Assembly: GCA_026388985.1 (NCBI GenBank)
Contig: JAPLIS010000013.1
Coordinates: 1 to 64,000, forward strand
DNA from: Candidatus Babelota bacterium
GTDB taxonomy: Bacteria > Babelota > Babeliae > Babelales > Vermiphilaceae
DNA length: 64,000 bases
Direction: 5' to 3'
Part shown: positions 44,311 through 56,985 of the stretch, piece after piece
Position numbering within the stretch: position 1 is the stretch's first letter
How the letters are laid out: each line of letters starts with the position of its first letter
Notes under the pieces: generated by a model
The model's database searches: none
Seen by the model: only the letters and a program-made list of their open reading frames with translations
Told to the model about the DNA's origin: nothing
Made by a program: the position numbers and the translations under genes

Positions 44311-46176
44311 TTATTCAACTGTTACTGATTTAGCCAAATTGCGCGGCTTATCTATCGGGCACCCAAGCTCTTTAGCAATCGCATACATAAAAAATTGCAT
44401 TAACCCTGTCATAGCCAACTGACCCAGCAGTGGGGCTACGTTAGGTACTACAAAATAAAGATCAGCAAGAGCGCACATTTCATCTTGACCTTCAAAAACA
44501 AATGCCACAACGTGCCCATTACGTGCTTTAACTTCTTGTGCATTACTCAATAATTTATGATAAATAAGTGAATCTTGATGAGAAAAAATAAATACCGGCG
44601 TGTGTTCATCAATCAATGCCAAAGGACCATGCTTTAACTCTCCCGCCGGATAGCATTGGGCAAAAATATAGGCAATTTCTTTTAATTTAAGCGCTGCTTC
44701 CATGGCAAACGGATAACTGCTATTGCGGCCTAAAAAAATGGCTTTACTATATGTTGCATATTTTCTTGCATGATAAGCACTAATTTCATGCTTATATTTT
44801 TCAATGCTCGCTTCAAGCACCTGTGCTGCATAGATAACATCGGCACACGCTTGTACCATATCAGCTTGTGCTATCAATCCTTTTTCAAGAGCAATTCGAT
44901 GCGCCAGCCAGTACAAAGCTGCCAATTGAGTTGAAAATGCTTTAGTTGAAGCAACGGCAATTTCACGTCCCGCCTGTGTTAATAAAAAACCACCCGCTTC
45001 TCTGACAATGGTGCTTGAAGCAACATTGGTTAAAGCAACGGTTGGCATAGTATGTGCATTAATAACACGCAATGCCTCAAGAGTGTCTGCCGTTTCTCCT
45101 GACTGAGAAATAGCAAGGTGAATTTTATGCTGAGTAGGGAAAAAAGTCATATATCTAAATTCAGATGCAAGATGAACAGAGCTGTTCATTTTACACACCT
45201 GTTCAAAGAAAAATTGCGCTAATCGTGCTGCATGCCAAGAAGTACCACACCCAATAAAACTAATATGATCTAAGGTACGTATCTGCTGAGCAGTTATACC
45301 CATATAATCCCATATGGTATCATGCAACGCCTGCAAAGAATCTATGGTTTTATGAATAACCGCTTTTTGTTCATATATCTCTTTGAGCATAAAGTGTTCA
45401 TGCTCATTTTTTTGACTATCTTGCCAACTTAAATCTAAAGCTTGCATATGAACAGGTAATGCATTACCCGCAAAGTCATATAATTGAATCTCATTTTTTT
45501 TAACAAAAGCAAAACTTTCTTCCGGTAAAAAGAAAACCTTATCTGTTTTACCCGCAAATGCAAATGCATCTGAGGCAACAAACATTTCATTATCACCAAT
45601 GCCAACACAAAGAGGAGGACGTTGCCGCACTAAGATCAGCGTATCGGGATAACCTTGCACCAATGCCATAAAGGCGTAAGCTCCTGTTAGCCTACTTACC
45701 AGACTCACAACCACTTGCGCAAGCGTCTTGTGCTTGTTTTCCATATCTGATGTTGCTACTAGCAACGCTTCAAATACATGCGCTATAACCTCTGTATCTG
45801 TATCAGAATAAAAAACATGACCTAACAGCTCAAGGTCCTTTTTGAGAGAAAGATAATTTTCAATAATACCATTATGGACAATGGCAACTGTTTTTTGACA
45901 ATCAAAATGAGGATGAGCATTAGATTCTGATGGCTGACCATGAGTTGCCCATCGTGAATGCCCAATCCCCAAAAAACCATCTATGTGCGCCATAGTAAAC
46001 ATATGAGTTAAATTATCTAACCCGCCCACCGCCTTTGCAGATACAATAGTATTATTTTCTTGCGATAAGCAGGCAAATCCAACAGAATCATACCCTCTAT
46101 ATTCAAGGCGAGAAAGCCCTTCTAAAACAAAAGCTTTGCTCTTATTTTTACCTATGTAGCCAACCACACTACACAT
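44311..46176 (-). CDS. glmS: Glutamine-fructose-6-phosphate aminotransferase
   Basis: 621 residues. The N-terminal glutaminase domain begins MCSVVGYIG with catalytic Cys2, and contains RLEYRGYDSVGFA and GHSRWATHGQPSE. Two SIS sugar-phosphate domains follow (FIGCGTSWHAA, ISQSGETADTLEALR, and LGRNSSYPFAMEAALKLKE with EIAYIFA...HGPLALI). The end PRNLAKSVTVE is typical. It makes glucosamine-6-phosphate for peptidoglycan and lipopolysaccharide. No glmS ribozyme was recognised upstream. Confidence 0.97.
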   Translation of the reverse strand: MCSVVGYIGKNKSKAFVLEGLSRLEYRGYDSVGFACLSQENNTIVSAKAVGGLDNLTHMFTMAHIDGFLGIGHSRWATHGQPSESNAHPHFDCQKTVAIVHNGIIENYLSLKKDLELLGHVFYSDTDTEVIAHVFEALLVATSDMENKHKTLAQVVVSLVSRLTGAYAFMALVQGYPDTLILVRQRPPLCVGIGDNEMFVASDAFAFAGKTDKVFFLPEESFAFVKKNEIQLYDFAGNALPVHMQALDLSWQDSQKNEHEHFMLKEIYEQKAVIHKTIDSLQALHDTIWDYMGITAQQIRTLDHISFIGCGTSWHAARLAQFFFEQVCKMNSSVHLASEFRYMTFFPTQHKIHLAISQSGETADTLEALRVINAHTMPTVALTNVASSTIVREAGGFLLTQAGREIAVASTKAFSTQLAALYWLAHRIALEKGLIAQADMVQACADVIYAAQVLEASIEKYKHEISAYHARKYATYSKAIFLGRNSSYPFAMEAALKLKEIAYIFAQCYPAGELKHGPLALIDEHTPVFIFSHQDSLIYHKLLSNAQEVKARNGHVVAFVFEGQDEMCALADLYFVVPNVAPLLGQLAMTGLMQFFMYAIAKELGCPIDKPRNLAKSVTVE

Positions 46177-46238
46177 AAAACATATACCTTGTTTATAGGC
46201 TAATTATATATGGCACACAAATAGCTGAAATCTATTGA

Positions 46239-46679
46239 TTAACGCTTCACAAATTGGAATTTACGACGAGCCGCTTTTTGACCATATTTTTTACGCTCTT
46301 TAAGGCGCGAATCACTGGTGAGCAAGTCATATTTACGCAATGCTGGACGTAATGTTTCATCTTCTTTAAGAAGAGCACGAGCTATGCCTAATTTAACCGC
46401 ATCAGCTTGGCCTTCTTTTCCGCCGCCAGAAACGTTTGCTTTTACATCGTAATTAGAACTCATAGGACACATTTCAAATGGTAGCTGCACAGATTTTCGT
46501 GAAACAATGGTATCGAAATACTCATTTATACTCAATCCATTAACTACAATTTTACCCGAACCGCGCGTTAACCACACTCGTGCCACTGACGATTTACGTC
46601 GTCCTACACCATGCGAAAGTGGAGTTCGCCCTGCTTGTTTTACTTTATCTGTCTCTTTAGCAGCCTTCTGATTTAACAT
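46239..46679 (-). CDS. rpsI: 30S ribosomal protein S9
   Basis: 146 residues with GVGRRKSSVARVWL, the GGGKEGQADAVKLGIARAL motif, and the basic C-terminal tail KKYGQKAARRKFQFVKR that reaches the P-site tRNA. The first 20 residues (Lys/Gln-rich) extend beyond a normal S9. The partner gene rplM, usually upstream, is absent here. Confidence 0.96.
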   Translation of the reverse strand: MLNQKAAKETDKVKQAGRTPLSHGVGRRKSSVARVWLTRGSGKIVVNGLSINEYFDTIVSRKSVQLPFEMCPMSSNYDVKANVSGGGKEGQADAVKLGIARALLKEDETLRPALRKYDLLTSDSRLKERKKYGQKAARRKFQFVKR

Positions 46680-46785
46680 AGAATATCATGCCTCTTTATG
46701 ATTCTAAACAATAACTTAATAGTACACATTACTCAAGTAAGAATATCCTTAGCTCGCGAAAAAGTCAAAGATGATACATTACTTA

Positions 46786-47139
46786 TTAATCCCTTACTTC
46801 AAACTGCTCCTGGCACATAAGACATCGCGAAGAATTAGGACTATTTTTAAGTCTTTTTTCTCCAATATGGCGGCCACAATCAATGCATATGCCATACGTA
46901 CCATCTTCTATTTTTGCCAATGCTTGGACAATGCGATCATATTCTTTTTTTTCAGCGTCCTGAAGGGAAATCTTTAAAGACTCCATAGTCGATGTCGATG
47001 CCATATCCCCTGGATCTTGCACCACATCATTGGTTACTTTTTCCTTAGATAACTGCGTAAGCTGCTCTTCTAGCTCTATTTTACGCTTTACTAGCTCTTT
47101 TTTTATTGCACTGAACGTGCTTTTTTCCAATTCATCCAC
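46786..47139 (-). CDS. DksA/TraR family zinc-finger protein
   Basis: 117 residues: an N-terminal coiled coil (about 1-75) and a four-cysteine finger CIDCG...CLMC near the C-terminus with the typical RL-N-P-S-RC spacing. Family members bind the RNA polymerase secondary channel and adjust transcription with ppGpp. Several conserved coiled-coil tip acids (DPGDMAS) are visible. Its start overlaps the 3' end of tadA by 8 bp, implying co-translation. Confidence 0.9.
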   Translation of the reverse strand: MDELEKSTFSAIKKELVKRKIELEEQLTQLSKEKVTNDVVQDPGDMASTSTMESLKISLQDAEKKEYDRIVQALAKIEDGTYGICIDCGRHIGEKRLKNSPNSSRCLMCQEQFEVRD

Positions 47140-47620
47140 CTTTTTGAGTCCTTTTTTTATGAAAAAATTTTTTTAACAAGTGCTCTGATTTTTGCATCTC
47201 CACGCCACCAATCACAACTAACGCATTCCTTTTGTATACCTGAAAGCTATCGCTATTGTCAAGGCGATACCCAAACAAAGGAGATGGGGCTCCATACACA
47301 ACTCCAGCCATACGGCTTAGTTGGGCGCAACCCATACACATAGAGCACGGCTCTAGGGTAACATAGAGCCAGCACCCTAAAAGACGCCAATTACCTATTT
47401 TGAGCGCAGCTTGCTCTAATGCAATCATCTCAGCATGAGCCCGCTGTATGCCAAGTTGCTCAACCTGATTATAGGCTTGAGCAATTATAGCACCATAGGG
47501 ATCTACCACAACCGCTCCCACCGGTACTTCTTCTTTAGAATACCCCTCTTGAGCTTGCTCAAAAGCCGCATTCATATAATATATATCCTGCTTTTCACCA
47601 AAAATGCTTATATCCACCAA
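47132..47620 (-). CDS. tadA: tRNA-specific adenosine deaminase TadA
   Basis: 162 residues with the zinc deaminase motifs HAEMIAL (His-Ala-Glu) and PCSMCMGC (PCxxC), plus EEVPVGAVVV. TadA converts A34 to inosine in tRNA-Arg(ACG). The frame starts with TTG or GTG codons at 47620-47615; the first ATG inside (residue 16) would cut part of helix 1, so a non-ATG start is probable. It overlaps the DksA-type gene by 8 bp. Confidence 0.92.
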   Translation of the reverse strand: MVDISIFGEKQDIYYMNAAFEQAQEGYSKEEVPVGAVVVDPYGAIIAQAYNQVEQLGIQRAHAEMIALEQAALKIGNWRLLGCWLYVTLEPCSMCMGCAQLSRMAGVVYGAPSPLFGYRLDNSDSFQVYKRNALVVIGGVEMQKSEHLLKKFFHKKRTQKGG

Positions 47621-47654
47621 AAACTCAACTATTTAAGAAACATATGTTATACTT

Positions 47655-47679
47655 TTTACACAATTATTCGGTATATAAT
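47655..47679 (+). promoter_or_regulatory. Possible promoter upstream of gyrB
   Basis: A perfect -10 TATAAT at 47674-47679 lies 45 bases before the gyrB ATG. The best-matching -35 (TTTACA, 47655-47660) is only 13 bases away, too close, so only the -10 is convincing. Confidence 0.3.
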
Positions 47680-47715
47680 AATACCAATATTTTTATAAGT
47701 AAAAAAAAGCATTAG

Positions 47716-50148
<2,433 letters not shown>

Positions 50149-50168
50149 CATTATCTTAATTTATTATA

Positions 50169-50207
50169 CAAGAGAGAAGAGTATCAAAAACTTCTCTCTT
50201 GTTTTTT
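50169..50207 (+). terminator. Rho-independent terminator of gyrB
   Basis: A perfect 11-bp stem (CAAGAGAGAAG at 50169-50179 with 50191-50201), an 11-base loop and six T's. Confidence 0.9.
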
Positions 50208-50314
50208 ACGAAGCATACACCCGCATAAAGCTTTTAAAACAAATGCACTAAAAATACACGCACTAAAAAAAATTTAAAATACACTATCTCACCAATACAC
50301 TGAAAGCTCTTATT

Positions 50315-51088
50315 GTGAATATTCTGAATAAAAAAAATCTCTGCCTTATACTATCTTTCTGTACCTACTCAGCATCTACTTGCATGAAAAACAACAACCT
50401 ATTAAAAAATATAAAGACCAGCAATCTATTAAAAAACATGATTGATGAGGAAAAAGACTTTGTACTGGAACCTAAAAACAACGAAACCAAATATAAAAAG
50501 AATAACAATAAAGCTAAAAAAATATATACCTCTACTAACTATCAAGAAGCTGATGCTACCCCTCAAACACCGCCCTTAATTCGCTCTAGAAATCACCGCA
50601 TATACAACCCTGAAGAAAAAAAACGTGATTTTTATCATTTATTTCCGTTCTCTATTGATAAATACATCCAAAATGGTGGCGTTATGATTGGACGACAAAA
50701 CAGTACCTACCGTGACAATATCGACATTCAATGTAATCTTGGAGCAACCATAAGAGAGGCTGATGGCACCATAACAAATGTAATATTTCATAACACTATT
50801 GATGAAAATGGTAGATATTATCATCGCGGGTTTAACAATATAGAAGATCATGCATTTGTGAATGACCTATTTAATACCTATTTTAGAGAAACCAAGTCAA
50901 CCAACCAACGCATTCTTGACCTTCGCAGATCGATCAATGACTGCATTACTAAAAAAGCTAATCAAAATAAAGCTGAAGACAATACGTATACCCTTATAGA
51001 AACGGACTATGCCCTAGAGATATACGATCCGCAATTTAATGTTTACATTACTATCTATAAAAAGAATAATAACACTGACGATAATTAA
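50315..51088 (+). CDS. Exported protein of unknown function, coupled to tilS
   Basis: 257 residues, GTG start. A signal-like segment (about 8-23, LCLILSFCTYSASTC) may be a lipobox ending at Cys23. An Asn/Lys-rich linker precedes a folded part (about 100-250) with PFSIDKYIQNGGVMIG and NIEDHAFVNDLFNTYF. No domain was recognised. Its TAA stop shares one base with the tilS ATG (TAATG), so the two are translationally coupled. That is odd for an exported protein and a tRNA-modifying enzyme. Confidence 0.6.
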   Translation: MNILNKKNLCLILSFCTYSASTCMKNNNLLKNIKTSNLLKNMIDEEKDFVLEPKNNETKYKKNNNKAKKIYTSTNYQEADATPQTPPLIRSRNHRIYNPEEKKRDFYHLFPFSIDKYIQNGGVMIGRQNSTYRDNIDIQCNLGATIREADGTITNVIFHNTIDENGRYYHRGFNNIEDHAFVNDLFNTYFRETKSTNQRILDLRRSINDCITKKANQNKAEDNTYTLIETDYALEIYDPQFNVYITIYKKNNNTDDN

Positions 51089-52077
51089 TGAGCAATACAG
51101 CCTTTATTGCAGGCATCAAAGCCTCTATTAAGAAACATGCTTTGATGCCTATGCATTCACGCATAATCGTAGGCCTATCTGGCGGTCCAGATTCAGTGTT
51201 TCTTTTGCATATGTTAGCTAGCATGCAACAAGAAGATTCAATACATATAATTGCGGCGCACCTTGACCATGAATGGCGCCCAGAATCTGGCCAAGAAGCA
51301 CTTTTTTGCGCACAACTATGTGCCGATTTAAACATACCCTTTATTACCAAAAAAATAGCAGAGCTTAATGCCACTATTACACATAATGGATCAAAAGAAG
51401 AATATGCCCGCCGCATGAGACGTCACTTTTTTGAACAGATTAAAAAAAACGAATCAGCAGATTGTATTGCGCTTGCACACCATGCGCAAGATCAACAAGA
51501 AACTTTTTTTATTCGTCTTATTCGTGGCGCAACAGCAACCGGCCTCTCTGCAATACACCCCAAAAACGGTTCTTACATTCACCCTCTTCTTGAAACAAAT
51601 AAAGCCTCTATCTTAACGTATTTACATGACCATGGCATTACCTACTTAACAGACCCAACCAATGAGTCTCTCGATTTTTTACGCAATCGCATCAGACACT
51701 TAGTGCTTCCCGCATTACATACAAGCGACACACGGTTTGCCGCAAATTTTACCCGTACCATTAGCCACTTGCAAGAAACGGAACAGTTCCTTGAACAGCT
51801 TACCAACACTGTATTTGCAGAACTTACTCACCTTAGCAATGAAAAGCTCATGTTAAACATAAACCTTTTTTGCAATCAAAAACCATTTATGCGCTATCGC
51901 ATTCTTATGCGTTGGCTCATTGCCCAACAGGTGCCTTTTACCCCAACCCATGCTTTTTTACAAGAAATAGAACGCTTTCTTGCTCATCCTGGCGAAAAAA
52001 AACACCAAATACACCATTCATGGCATATTACAAAAAAACAGACTAGAGCCTGTATTGAAAAAACAAACCTCCCATAA
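51088..52077 (+). CDS. tilS: tRNA(Ile)-lysidine synthase
   Basis: 329 residues. It has the PP-loop SGGPDSVFLLHML, then AAHLDHEWR, EYARRMRRHFF, LAHHAQDQQETFFIRLIRG and the end of the catalytic domain DPTNESLDFLRNRIRH. It modifies C34 of tRNA-Ile(CAU) to lysidine, an essential step. The C-terminal substrate-binding domain is reduced compared with the long E. coli form. Confidence 0.94.
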   Translation: MSNTAFIAGIKASIKKHALMPMHSRIIVGLSGGPDSVFLLHMLASMQQEDSIHIIAAHLDHEWRPESGQEALFCAQLCADLNIPFITKKIAELNATITHNGSKEEYARRMRRHFFEQIKKNESADCIALAHHAQDQQETFFIRLIRGATATGLSAIHPKNGSYIHPLLETNKASILTYLHDHGITYLTDPTNESLDFLRNRIRHLVLPALHTSDTRFAANFTRTISHLQETEQFLEQLTNTVFAELTHLSNEKLMLNINLFCNQKPFMRYRILMRWLIAQQVPFTPTHAFLQEIERFLAHPGEKKHQIHHSWHITKKQTRACIEKTNLP

Positions 52078-52146
52078 TTACATAAATAGTTTCCTATCAA
52101 TGCCGTTATGCAGTACGCTGCATAAAAAGCAAAGGAAACAGTAACT

Positions 52147-53220
52147 ATGACAACCCTATCATCGAACCGTACCCACCTTATTATCGCTTTATGTTCACTT
52201 GCCCTCCATCTACTTATGCTCTTTTTACTGTCTACTCACCATATGGCATTTTTGACATCACCGGCAAAGCTTATTTTTGCAGAAGCCAAAGCAAAAGATA
52301 AAGCTCTTAATACGCCGCCGCAACAAGAGATACCGCCGAGTACATCATGGGCTGCCAGAACAGAACGGCAATATGCCTTTGACCAATCTCAAGTTAAAAC
52401 TCTTGGCCTTGCCTATGCCCCACCAGATAATCTATCTAATCCAAGCACTACCCCATCGCACGATACATCAATAGATAGCGAGCCCAGTCAGCCTGAACAG
52501 AGCTCACCACTACCACAAACACCCAAAGAAAATACGCAAGCCCCCATTTTACCACAACAACTCACTGTGCCCGAACAAAGCTCACCACTTGTACCCCCCC
52601 AAGACTTGACTGCTCCAGATATGCCGTCTCGCACAGAGTCTCATGCACACATTAAAAAAACAGAATCGCCGCCGAATAGCACGCAACAATTAGACTTAAC
52701 ACTACCCCTTAGCCAACAGACTAGAGCCACCAAAACAGCACCACTCGCACAAGCACAACAAAAAAAATCTTCTTTAACTCTTGCACAGCTCACCAGTGGC
52801 TTTATTGCTCACATGGCCAACAAACCAGGTGATAGTGCTGTATCAATAAATGGTGATAAAAACAAAAAACCTACCGCTGAGCAGTTAACATTTGAACGTT
52901 ATCAGGAAAAAACATATCACTGCTTACTCCAATCGAACAACAGATACAATAACAGATACCCTGATATCGCTAAATATCAAACGCTAGAACTACAAATCTT
53001 AGTTGCTTACCATGCAAATGGCCTAGCTCAAAACATAAGCCTACTCTCTTCTTCTGGCCACAAAGAATTTGATGATTATTGTATGTTTATCTTTAAAGAT
53101 GCCAGCACCTCTTTTCCTCCAGTGCCTCCCTCTTTCTTAAAAGCACACAATTCTTATTCTATTCCCTTTACCATACTATCAAGCCCTCACGATAATAACT
53201 GGCTAAAAGTACGACGTTAA
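52147..53220 (+). CDS. TonB-like protein
   Basis: 357 residues with one N-terminal membrane segment (about 10-32) and a long Pro/Ser/Gln/Thr-rich periplasmic linker. The C-terminal domain (about 265-350) contains ELQILVAYHANGLAQNISLLSSSGHKEFDD and FPPVPPSF in fragments that follow the TonB C-terminal pattern (G, SSG, FPP-P). TonB couples the inner-membrane proton gradient to outer-membrane receptors. No exbB, exbD or receptor gene is adjacent, so a Tol-type or structural role is also possible. AAAGGAAAC precedes the ATG. Confidence 0.75.
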   Translation: MTTLSSNRTHLIIALCSLALHLLMLFLLSTHHMAFLTSPAKLIFAEAKAKDKALNTPPQQEIPPSTSWAARTERQYAFDQSQVKTLGLAYAPPDNLSNPSTTPSHDTSIDSEPSQPEQSSPLPQTPKENTQAPILPQQLTVPEQSSPLVPPQDLTAPDMPSRTESHAHIKKTESPPNSTQQLDLTLPLSQQTRATKTAPLAQAQQKKSSLTLAQLTSGFIAHMANKPGDSAVSINGDKNKKPTAEQLTFERYQEKTYHCLLQSNNRYNNRYPDIAKYQTLELQILVAYHANGLAQNISLLSSSGHKEFDDYCMFIFKDASTSFPPVPPSFLKAHNSYSIPFTILSSPHDNNWLKVRR

Positions 53221-53288
53221 TAAAACAGTTCCCAACCATTACTTTTTTATGCTACCGTACACATAAGAACATTTTAGCTGGAGAAGTT

Positions 53289-53858
53289 ATGAAAAATAGC
53301 AATCTCGTCTTTTTGATACTTGCAGCGACAATTGGTTTTGTGCGTGCAAAGCAGGAAGAATTCAAGATAATCCTTGAACCTAAATGGGAAAATTTGGAGC
53401 ACGATGAACTTCGCATTGTACAATTTGGCGGCAAATGGATCTTAGCGGGCAGCATAACATTTAAAAAAAAATCTAAAGAAATGGTTAATCTTTCACGCCT
53501 CACACTCCTGTGGACTGGCCCCCATCTTGATAAATTATCCGGGTCTCTGTATGAAAAAAACTTTGAAAAAATTTTTTATCCCATTCAAGACTTTCTTATC
53601 AGCGATGGGATATGGAACAAAAAGCAACAATTCCTTGCTTTCAACTTTGATCAAAAATGCTCACTGCAGGCGGTTAACACTTTTTATTTAGTACTAACCG
53701 TTCCACCAGAGCAAGAAACTATCTTAAAAAATGGCTCTTTTTTCATTGCTAACGATAGCCTCCCTAGTCAATTTAAAGAGCATATTAATACAAGCGATTT
53801 ATCTCTTTCTTTTAATACGATTGGCAAAAAATTAATAGTCGCTTCTCACAAAATCTGA
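53289..53858 (+). CDS. Exported protein of unknown function
   Basis: 189 residues with a signal peptide (1-20, ending VRA) and a mostly beta-strand mature part: FGGKWILAGSITF, LTLLWTGPHLDKLSGSLYEK and FYLVLTVPPEQE. It follows the TonB-like gene by 68 bases and may be in the same transcript. GGAGAAGTT precedes the ATG. The 3' end overlaps the convergent ankyrin gene by 13 bp. No recognised family. Confidence 0.65.
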   Translation: MKNSNLVFLILAATIGFVRAKQEEFKIILEPKWENLEHDELRIVQFGGKWILAGSITFKKKSKEMVNLSRLTLLWTGPHLDKLSGSLYEKNFEKIFYPIQDFLISDGIWNKKQQFLAFNFDQKCSLQAVNTFYLVLTVPPEQETILKNGSFFIANDSLPSQFKEHINTSDLSLSFNTIGKKLIVASHKI

Positions 53859-54706
53859 GCACCTTGTTCTCTTGTTATCACGGCTCCGATCCCTTCCATA
53901 AGCTTAAAATCAATGTCAATTTTTTGCGCACTTTTAACTGCTTGAGCCCTTTGCAAATCTCTTTCTACAAGTACCGGTACCCCCAAATCTTTACATTCTA
54001 CGCTTTGCATATAAGGCATACAAAACCCCTCCACTATCTTTGCGATAACGGCAGGAAATTTACAGGCGTTTAAAAGACCATACCGCACCAATCTTTTCGG
54101 CAACCAATCCTGACTTTCTATACTTTTTTGTACCTCCCTGGCTACAATAACCCCCTGTCTCATGGCTTTTGAAATCTGCTTACTTGATAACAATCTAACA
54201 GTATCATCTGCGCCAGCCATAATAAGCCATTGAACTATTTCTGTATGCCCAGACAAAGCTGCCTTTGTAAGCGCAGTATGTCCATATATATCTTTCTTGT
54301 TAATATCTGCTCCTCTATCAAGTAATTTTTTGACTATAATACTATGGCCATGCTCACTTGCTTCTATTAATGCAGTGCTGCCATCAAACGTTTCTGCGTC
54401 TATACAAGCACCTCTATTTAACAACATGGTTATTAACTCGTCGTCACCAAACGTAGCTGCTATAATAGCACGCGTATAGCCTTGCTCATTTACCGTATCA
54501 ATACCACCCGATAATACAATGTCACGAAGTAACAACTGTGCTCTGTGTGGGCTTGCCACCTCCTTTTGTACTAATTTTGCTACATTCCCGCTCCACTCCT
54601 CTGGAGCTACTTTCTTTTTTTTAGCCATACATAAACATGCCTCTGCCTCAGGCACATAACCAGCGACTACTATAATCACCAAAATACACTTTTGAACTAT
54701 TTTCAT
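53846..54706 (-). CDS. Exported ankyrin-repeat protein
   Basis: 286 residues with a signal peptide (about 1-23, VPEAEAC possible lipobox). About three to four ankyrin repeats (55-155) include GYTRAIIAATFGDDELITMLL, STALIEASEHGHSIIVKKLL and TALTKAALSGHTEIVQWLI as fragments. A helical C-terminal region without repeats contains LVRYGLLNACKFPAVIAKIV. It overlaps the convergent gene at 53289 by 13 bp. The non-repeat C-terminus could be an effector domain; nothing recognised. Confidence 0.8.
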   Translation of the reverse strand: MKIVQKCILVIIVVAGYVPEAEACLCMAKKKKVAPEEWSGNVAKLVQKEVASPHRAQLLLRDIVLSGGIDTVNEQGYTRAIIAATFGDDELITMLLNRGACIDAETFDGSTALIEASEHGHSIIVKKLLDRGADINKKDIYGHTALTKAALSGHTEIVQWLIMAGADDTVRLLSSKQISKAMRQGVIVAREVQKSIESQDWLPKRLVRYGLLNACKFPAVIAKIVEGFCMPYMQSVECKDLGVPVLVERDLQRAQAVKSAQKIDIDFKLMEGIGAVITREQGAQIL

Positions 54707-54881
54707 GTCACACTCTTTATTAATTATTTTTTAATTATTTTCAGGCAAACTCTTTTATATAAACGATTAGCTATTTAAAGAAAAGCGCAGACTCAAGCAC
54801 TTTTTTTCGTGCCAAAAATCAATATTCGTGGTATTCTTTTTACGTGCAAAACATAAAATCAATAGAAATTATAGGGGGTAT

Positions 54882-55622
54882 ATGGGTATGTTACATATCA
54901 AAAACCTCTGTGTGGATATAGCAGAAAAACGAATCTTGCATGGCATTAGTCTCTCCATGGCACCAGGTACCGTTCATGCTCTTATGGGCCCCAATGGATC
55001 TGGTAAAAGCACCTTAGCTTACAGCTTAATGGGGCATCCTGCCTACAGAATAATCAATGGATCTATACATCTCTATGATACCGACATAGGTACCTTAACA
55101 CCTGACAAACGGGCTCGTGCCGGTTTATTTTTATCTTTTCAGCAACCATTTTCATTGCCCGGCGTACGAGCACACACCTTTTTATTAGAAGCGTATCGTG
55201 CCGTAACGGGAGCAATGATCTCTATTGCTGACTTTAAAAACCTTCTAGAAGAGCACATGCATCGCCTATCTATCGACCCCAGCTTTGCGTATCGAGACGT
55301 AAATGATGGATTTTCTGGCGGTGAAAAAAAAAAATTTGAACTCTTGCAACTCGTCCTACTAAAACCTAAAATAGCAATTCTTGATGAAATTGATTCAGGC
55401 CTTGATATTGATGCGTTAAAAATAGTTTCACAAGGCATTGCATATGCTCGCACCCAAAATCCAGACATGAGCATTCTGTTAATTACCCACTATCAACGTA
55501 TCTTTTTGCATATAGCACCTGATTACGTGCACATTATAGATAAAGGCACAGTGGTTGCATCGGGAAGCCTTGAACTGGTTCATGCGTTAGAGCAAAAGGG
55601 ATATGATGCCTATCGAACGTAA
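54882..55622 (+). CDS. sufC: Fe-S cluster assembly ATPase SufC
   Basis: 246 residues. ABC ATPase motifs are GPNGSGKST (Walker A), [13 protein letters not shown] (signature) and [11 protein letters not shown] (Walker B, with the SufC-typical DEIDSGLD), and the H-loop is in ITHYQRI. SufC drives the SufBCD scaffold. AGGGGGT lies just before the ATG at 54882; a second ATG two codons later (54888) has better spacing and may be the real one. The frame extends further upstream to a GTG without support. It is first gene of the sufCBDS operon. Confidence 0.95.
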   Translation: MGMLHIKNLCVDIAEKRILHGISLSMAPGTVHALMGPNGSGKSTLAYSLMGHPAYRIINGSIHLYDTDIGTLTPDKRARAGLFLSFQQPFSLPGVRAHTFLLEAYRAVTGAMISIADFKNLLEEHMHRLSIDPSFAYRDVNDGFSGGEKKKFELLQLVLLKPKIAILDEIDSGLDIDALKIVSQGIAYARTQNPDMSILLITHYQRIFLHIAPDYVHIIDKGTVVASGSLELVHALEQKGYDAYRT

Positions 55623-56985
55623 CAATATCAAAAAAAATAAAGACTCTCATATATTTAAAGCCAAAAAAGGTTTAAATAAAACAATTGTCACCCAGATTTC
55701 TGAAGAAAAAAATGAGCCGGGCTGGATGACAGATTTTCGATTAAAGGCTCTTTCTCTCTTTGAACGCATGCCTTTACCTTCATGGGGTGCTGATTTATCC
55801 GATTTAGACCCACATGACATTTTTTATTACGTTAAGCCAATCGAAATGCAACAGAATTCCTGGGATGATATTCCTACCGACATCAAAGCAACTTTTAATA
55901 AGCTTGGTATACCACAAGCAGAGCAACAGTTCTTAGCTGGCGTTGGTGCTCAGTATGAGTCTGAGATGGTCTATAAAAAGCTCAAAAAAAAATGGGAAGA
56001 GAAGGGTGTCCTTTTTTTAGATACCAGTACTGCCTTAAAAGACTACCCCGCATTATTTAAAAAATATTTTGCTACTATCATACCACCTCATGACAATAAA
56101 TTTGCCGCACTCAATTCGGCAGTATGGAGTGGTGGCAGCTTTGTATATGTACCTCAAAATATTGAAATAGATATGCCTTTACAGGCCTATTTTCGCATTA
56201 ATACTGCCCAAATGGGGCAATTTGAACGTACATTAATTATAGCCGAACCGGGGAGTTCAGTTCATTATGTTGAAGGATGCAGCGCACCTCTTTATCGTAA
56301 AAACTCTTTACATAGTGCTGTCGTTGAATTAGTGGCATTAGAGCAATCGCATATTCGCTATACCACTATTCAAAACTGGTCTAACAATGTGTATAATCTG
56401 GTTACCAAACGGGCAGTTGCTTATAAAGATGCGCACGTTGAATGGATTGATGGGAACTTTGGCAGTAAAGTCACCATGAAATATCCCTGCATAATCCTCA
56501 AAGAGCAGGGCGCAAAAGGCCACATCATTTCAATAGCTGTTGCAGGTAAAGGCCAACATCAAGATGCTGGTGGAAAAATTATTCATTGCGCTCCTCATAC
56601 AACCTCCAATATCATTTCAAAATCAATCAGTAAAAACGGGGGGCATTCCAGCTACCGTGGATTATTGAAAGTGATCAAAGGAGCACATCATGTTAAATCA
56701 AAAGTTGAATGTGATGCTCTTTTGCTCGATGAACATTCTCGTTCTGATACCTATCCAACCATACTCATCAATGAACCATTGGTAGATGTAGGGCATGAAG
56801 CATCAGTAAGCAAAGTAAGCGAAGAACAGCTCTTTTATGCACAAAGTCGCGGTCTATCTGAACAAGCAGCACGTGCTATGATTGTAAATGGCTTTATCGA
56901 TGCATTTGTTAAAGAATTGCCCATGGAGTATGCGGTTGAAATTAATCGATTAATTGCAATGGAAATGGAAGGCTCAATTGGATGA
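55603..56985 (+). CDS. sufB: Fe-S cluster scaffold SufB
   Basis: 460 residues with [10 protein letters not shown], then [40 protein letters not shown] and the C-terminal [14 protein letters not shown]...[19 protein letters not shown], all in family order. SufB carries the nascent cluster in the SufBC2D complex. It overlaps sufC by 20 bp. Confidence 0.96.
   Translation: MMPIERNNIKKNKDSHIFKAKKGLNKTIVTQISEEKNEPGWMTDFRLKALSLFERMPLPSWGADLSDLDPHDIFYYVKPIEMQQNSWDDIPTDIKATFNKLGIPQAEQQFLAGVGAQYESEMVYKKLKKKWEEKGVLFLDTSTALKDYPALFKKYFATIIPPHDNKFAALNSAVWSGGSFVYVPQNIEIDMPLQAYFRINTAQMGQFERTLIIAEPGSSVHYVEGCSAPLYRKNSLHSAVVELVALEQSHIRYTTIQNWSNNVYNLVTKRAVAYKDAHVEWIDGNFGSKVTMKYPCIILKEQGAKGHIISIAVAGKGQHQDAGGKIIHCAPHTTSNIISKSISKNGGHSSYRGLLKVIKGAHHVKSKVECDALLLDEHSRSDTYPTILINEPLVDVGHEASVSKVSEEQLFYAQSRGLSEQAARAMIVNGFIDAFVKELPMEYAVEINRLIAMEMEGSIG

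Noticed and set aside
44298-46240. glmS ribozyme or other riboswitch near glmS
   Set aside because: The 62-base region upstream of glmS is too short for the ribozyme and shows no conserved core.
52147-53220. TolA instead of TonB
   Set aside because: The C-terminal SSG and FPP-P pattern fits TonB better, and no tol genes are near, but TolA cannot be ruled out fully.
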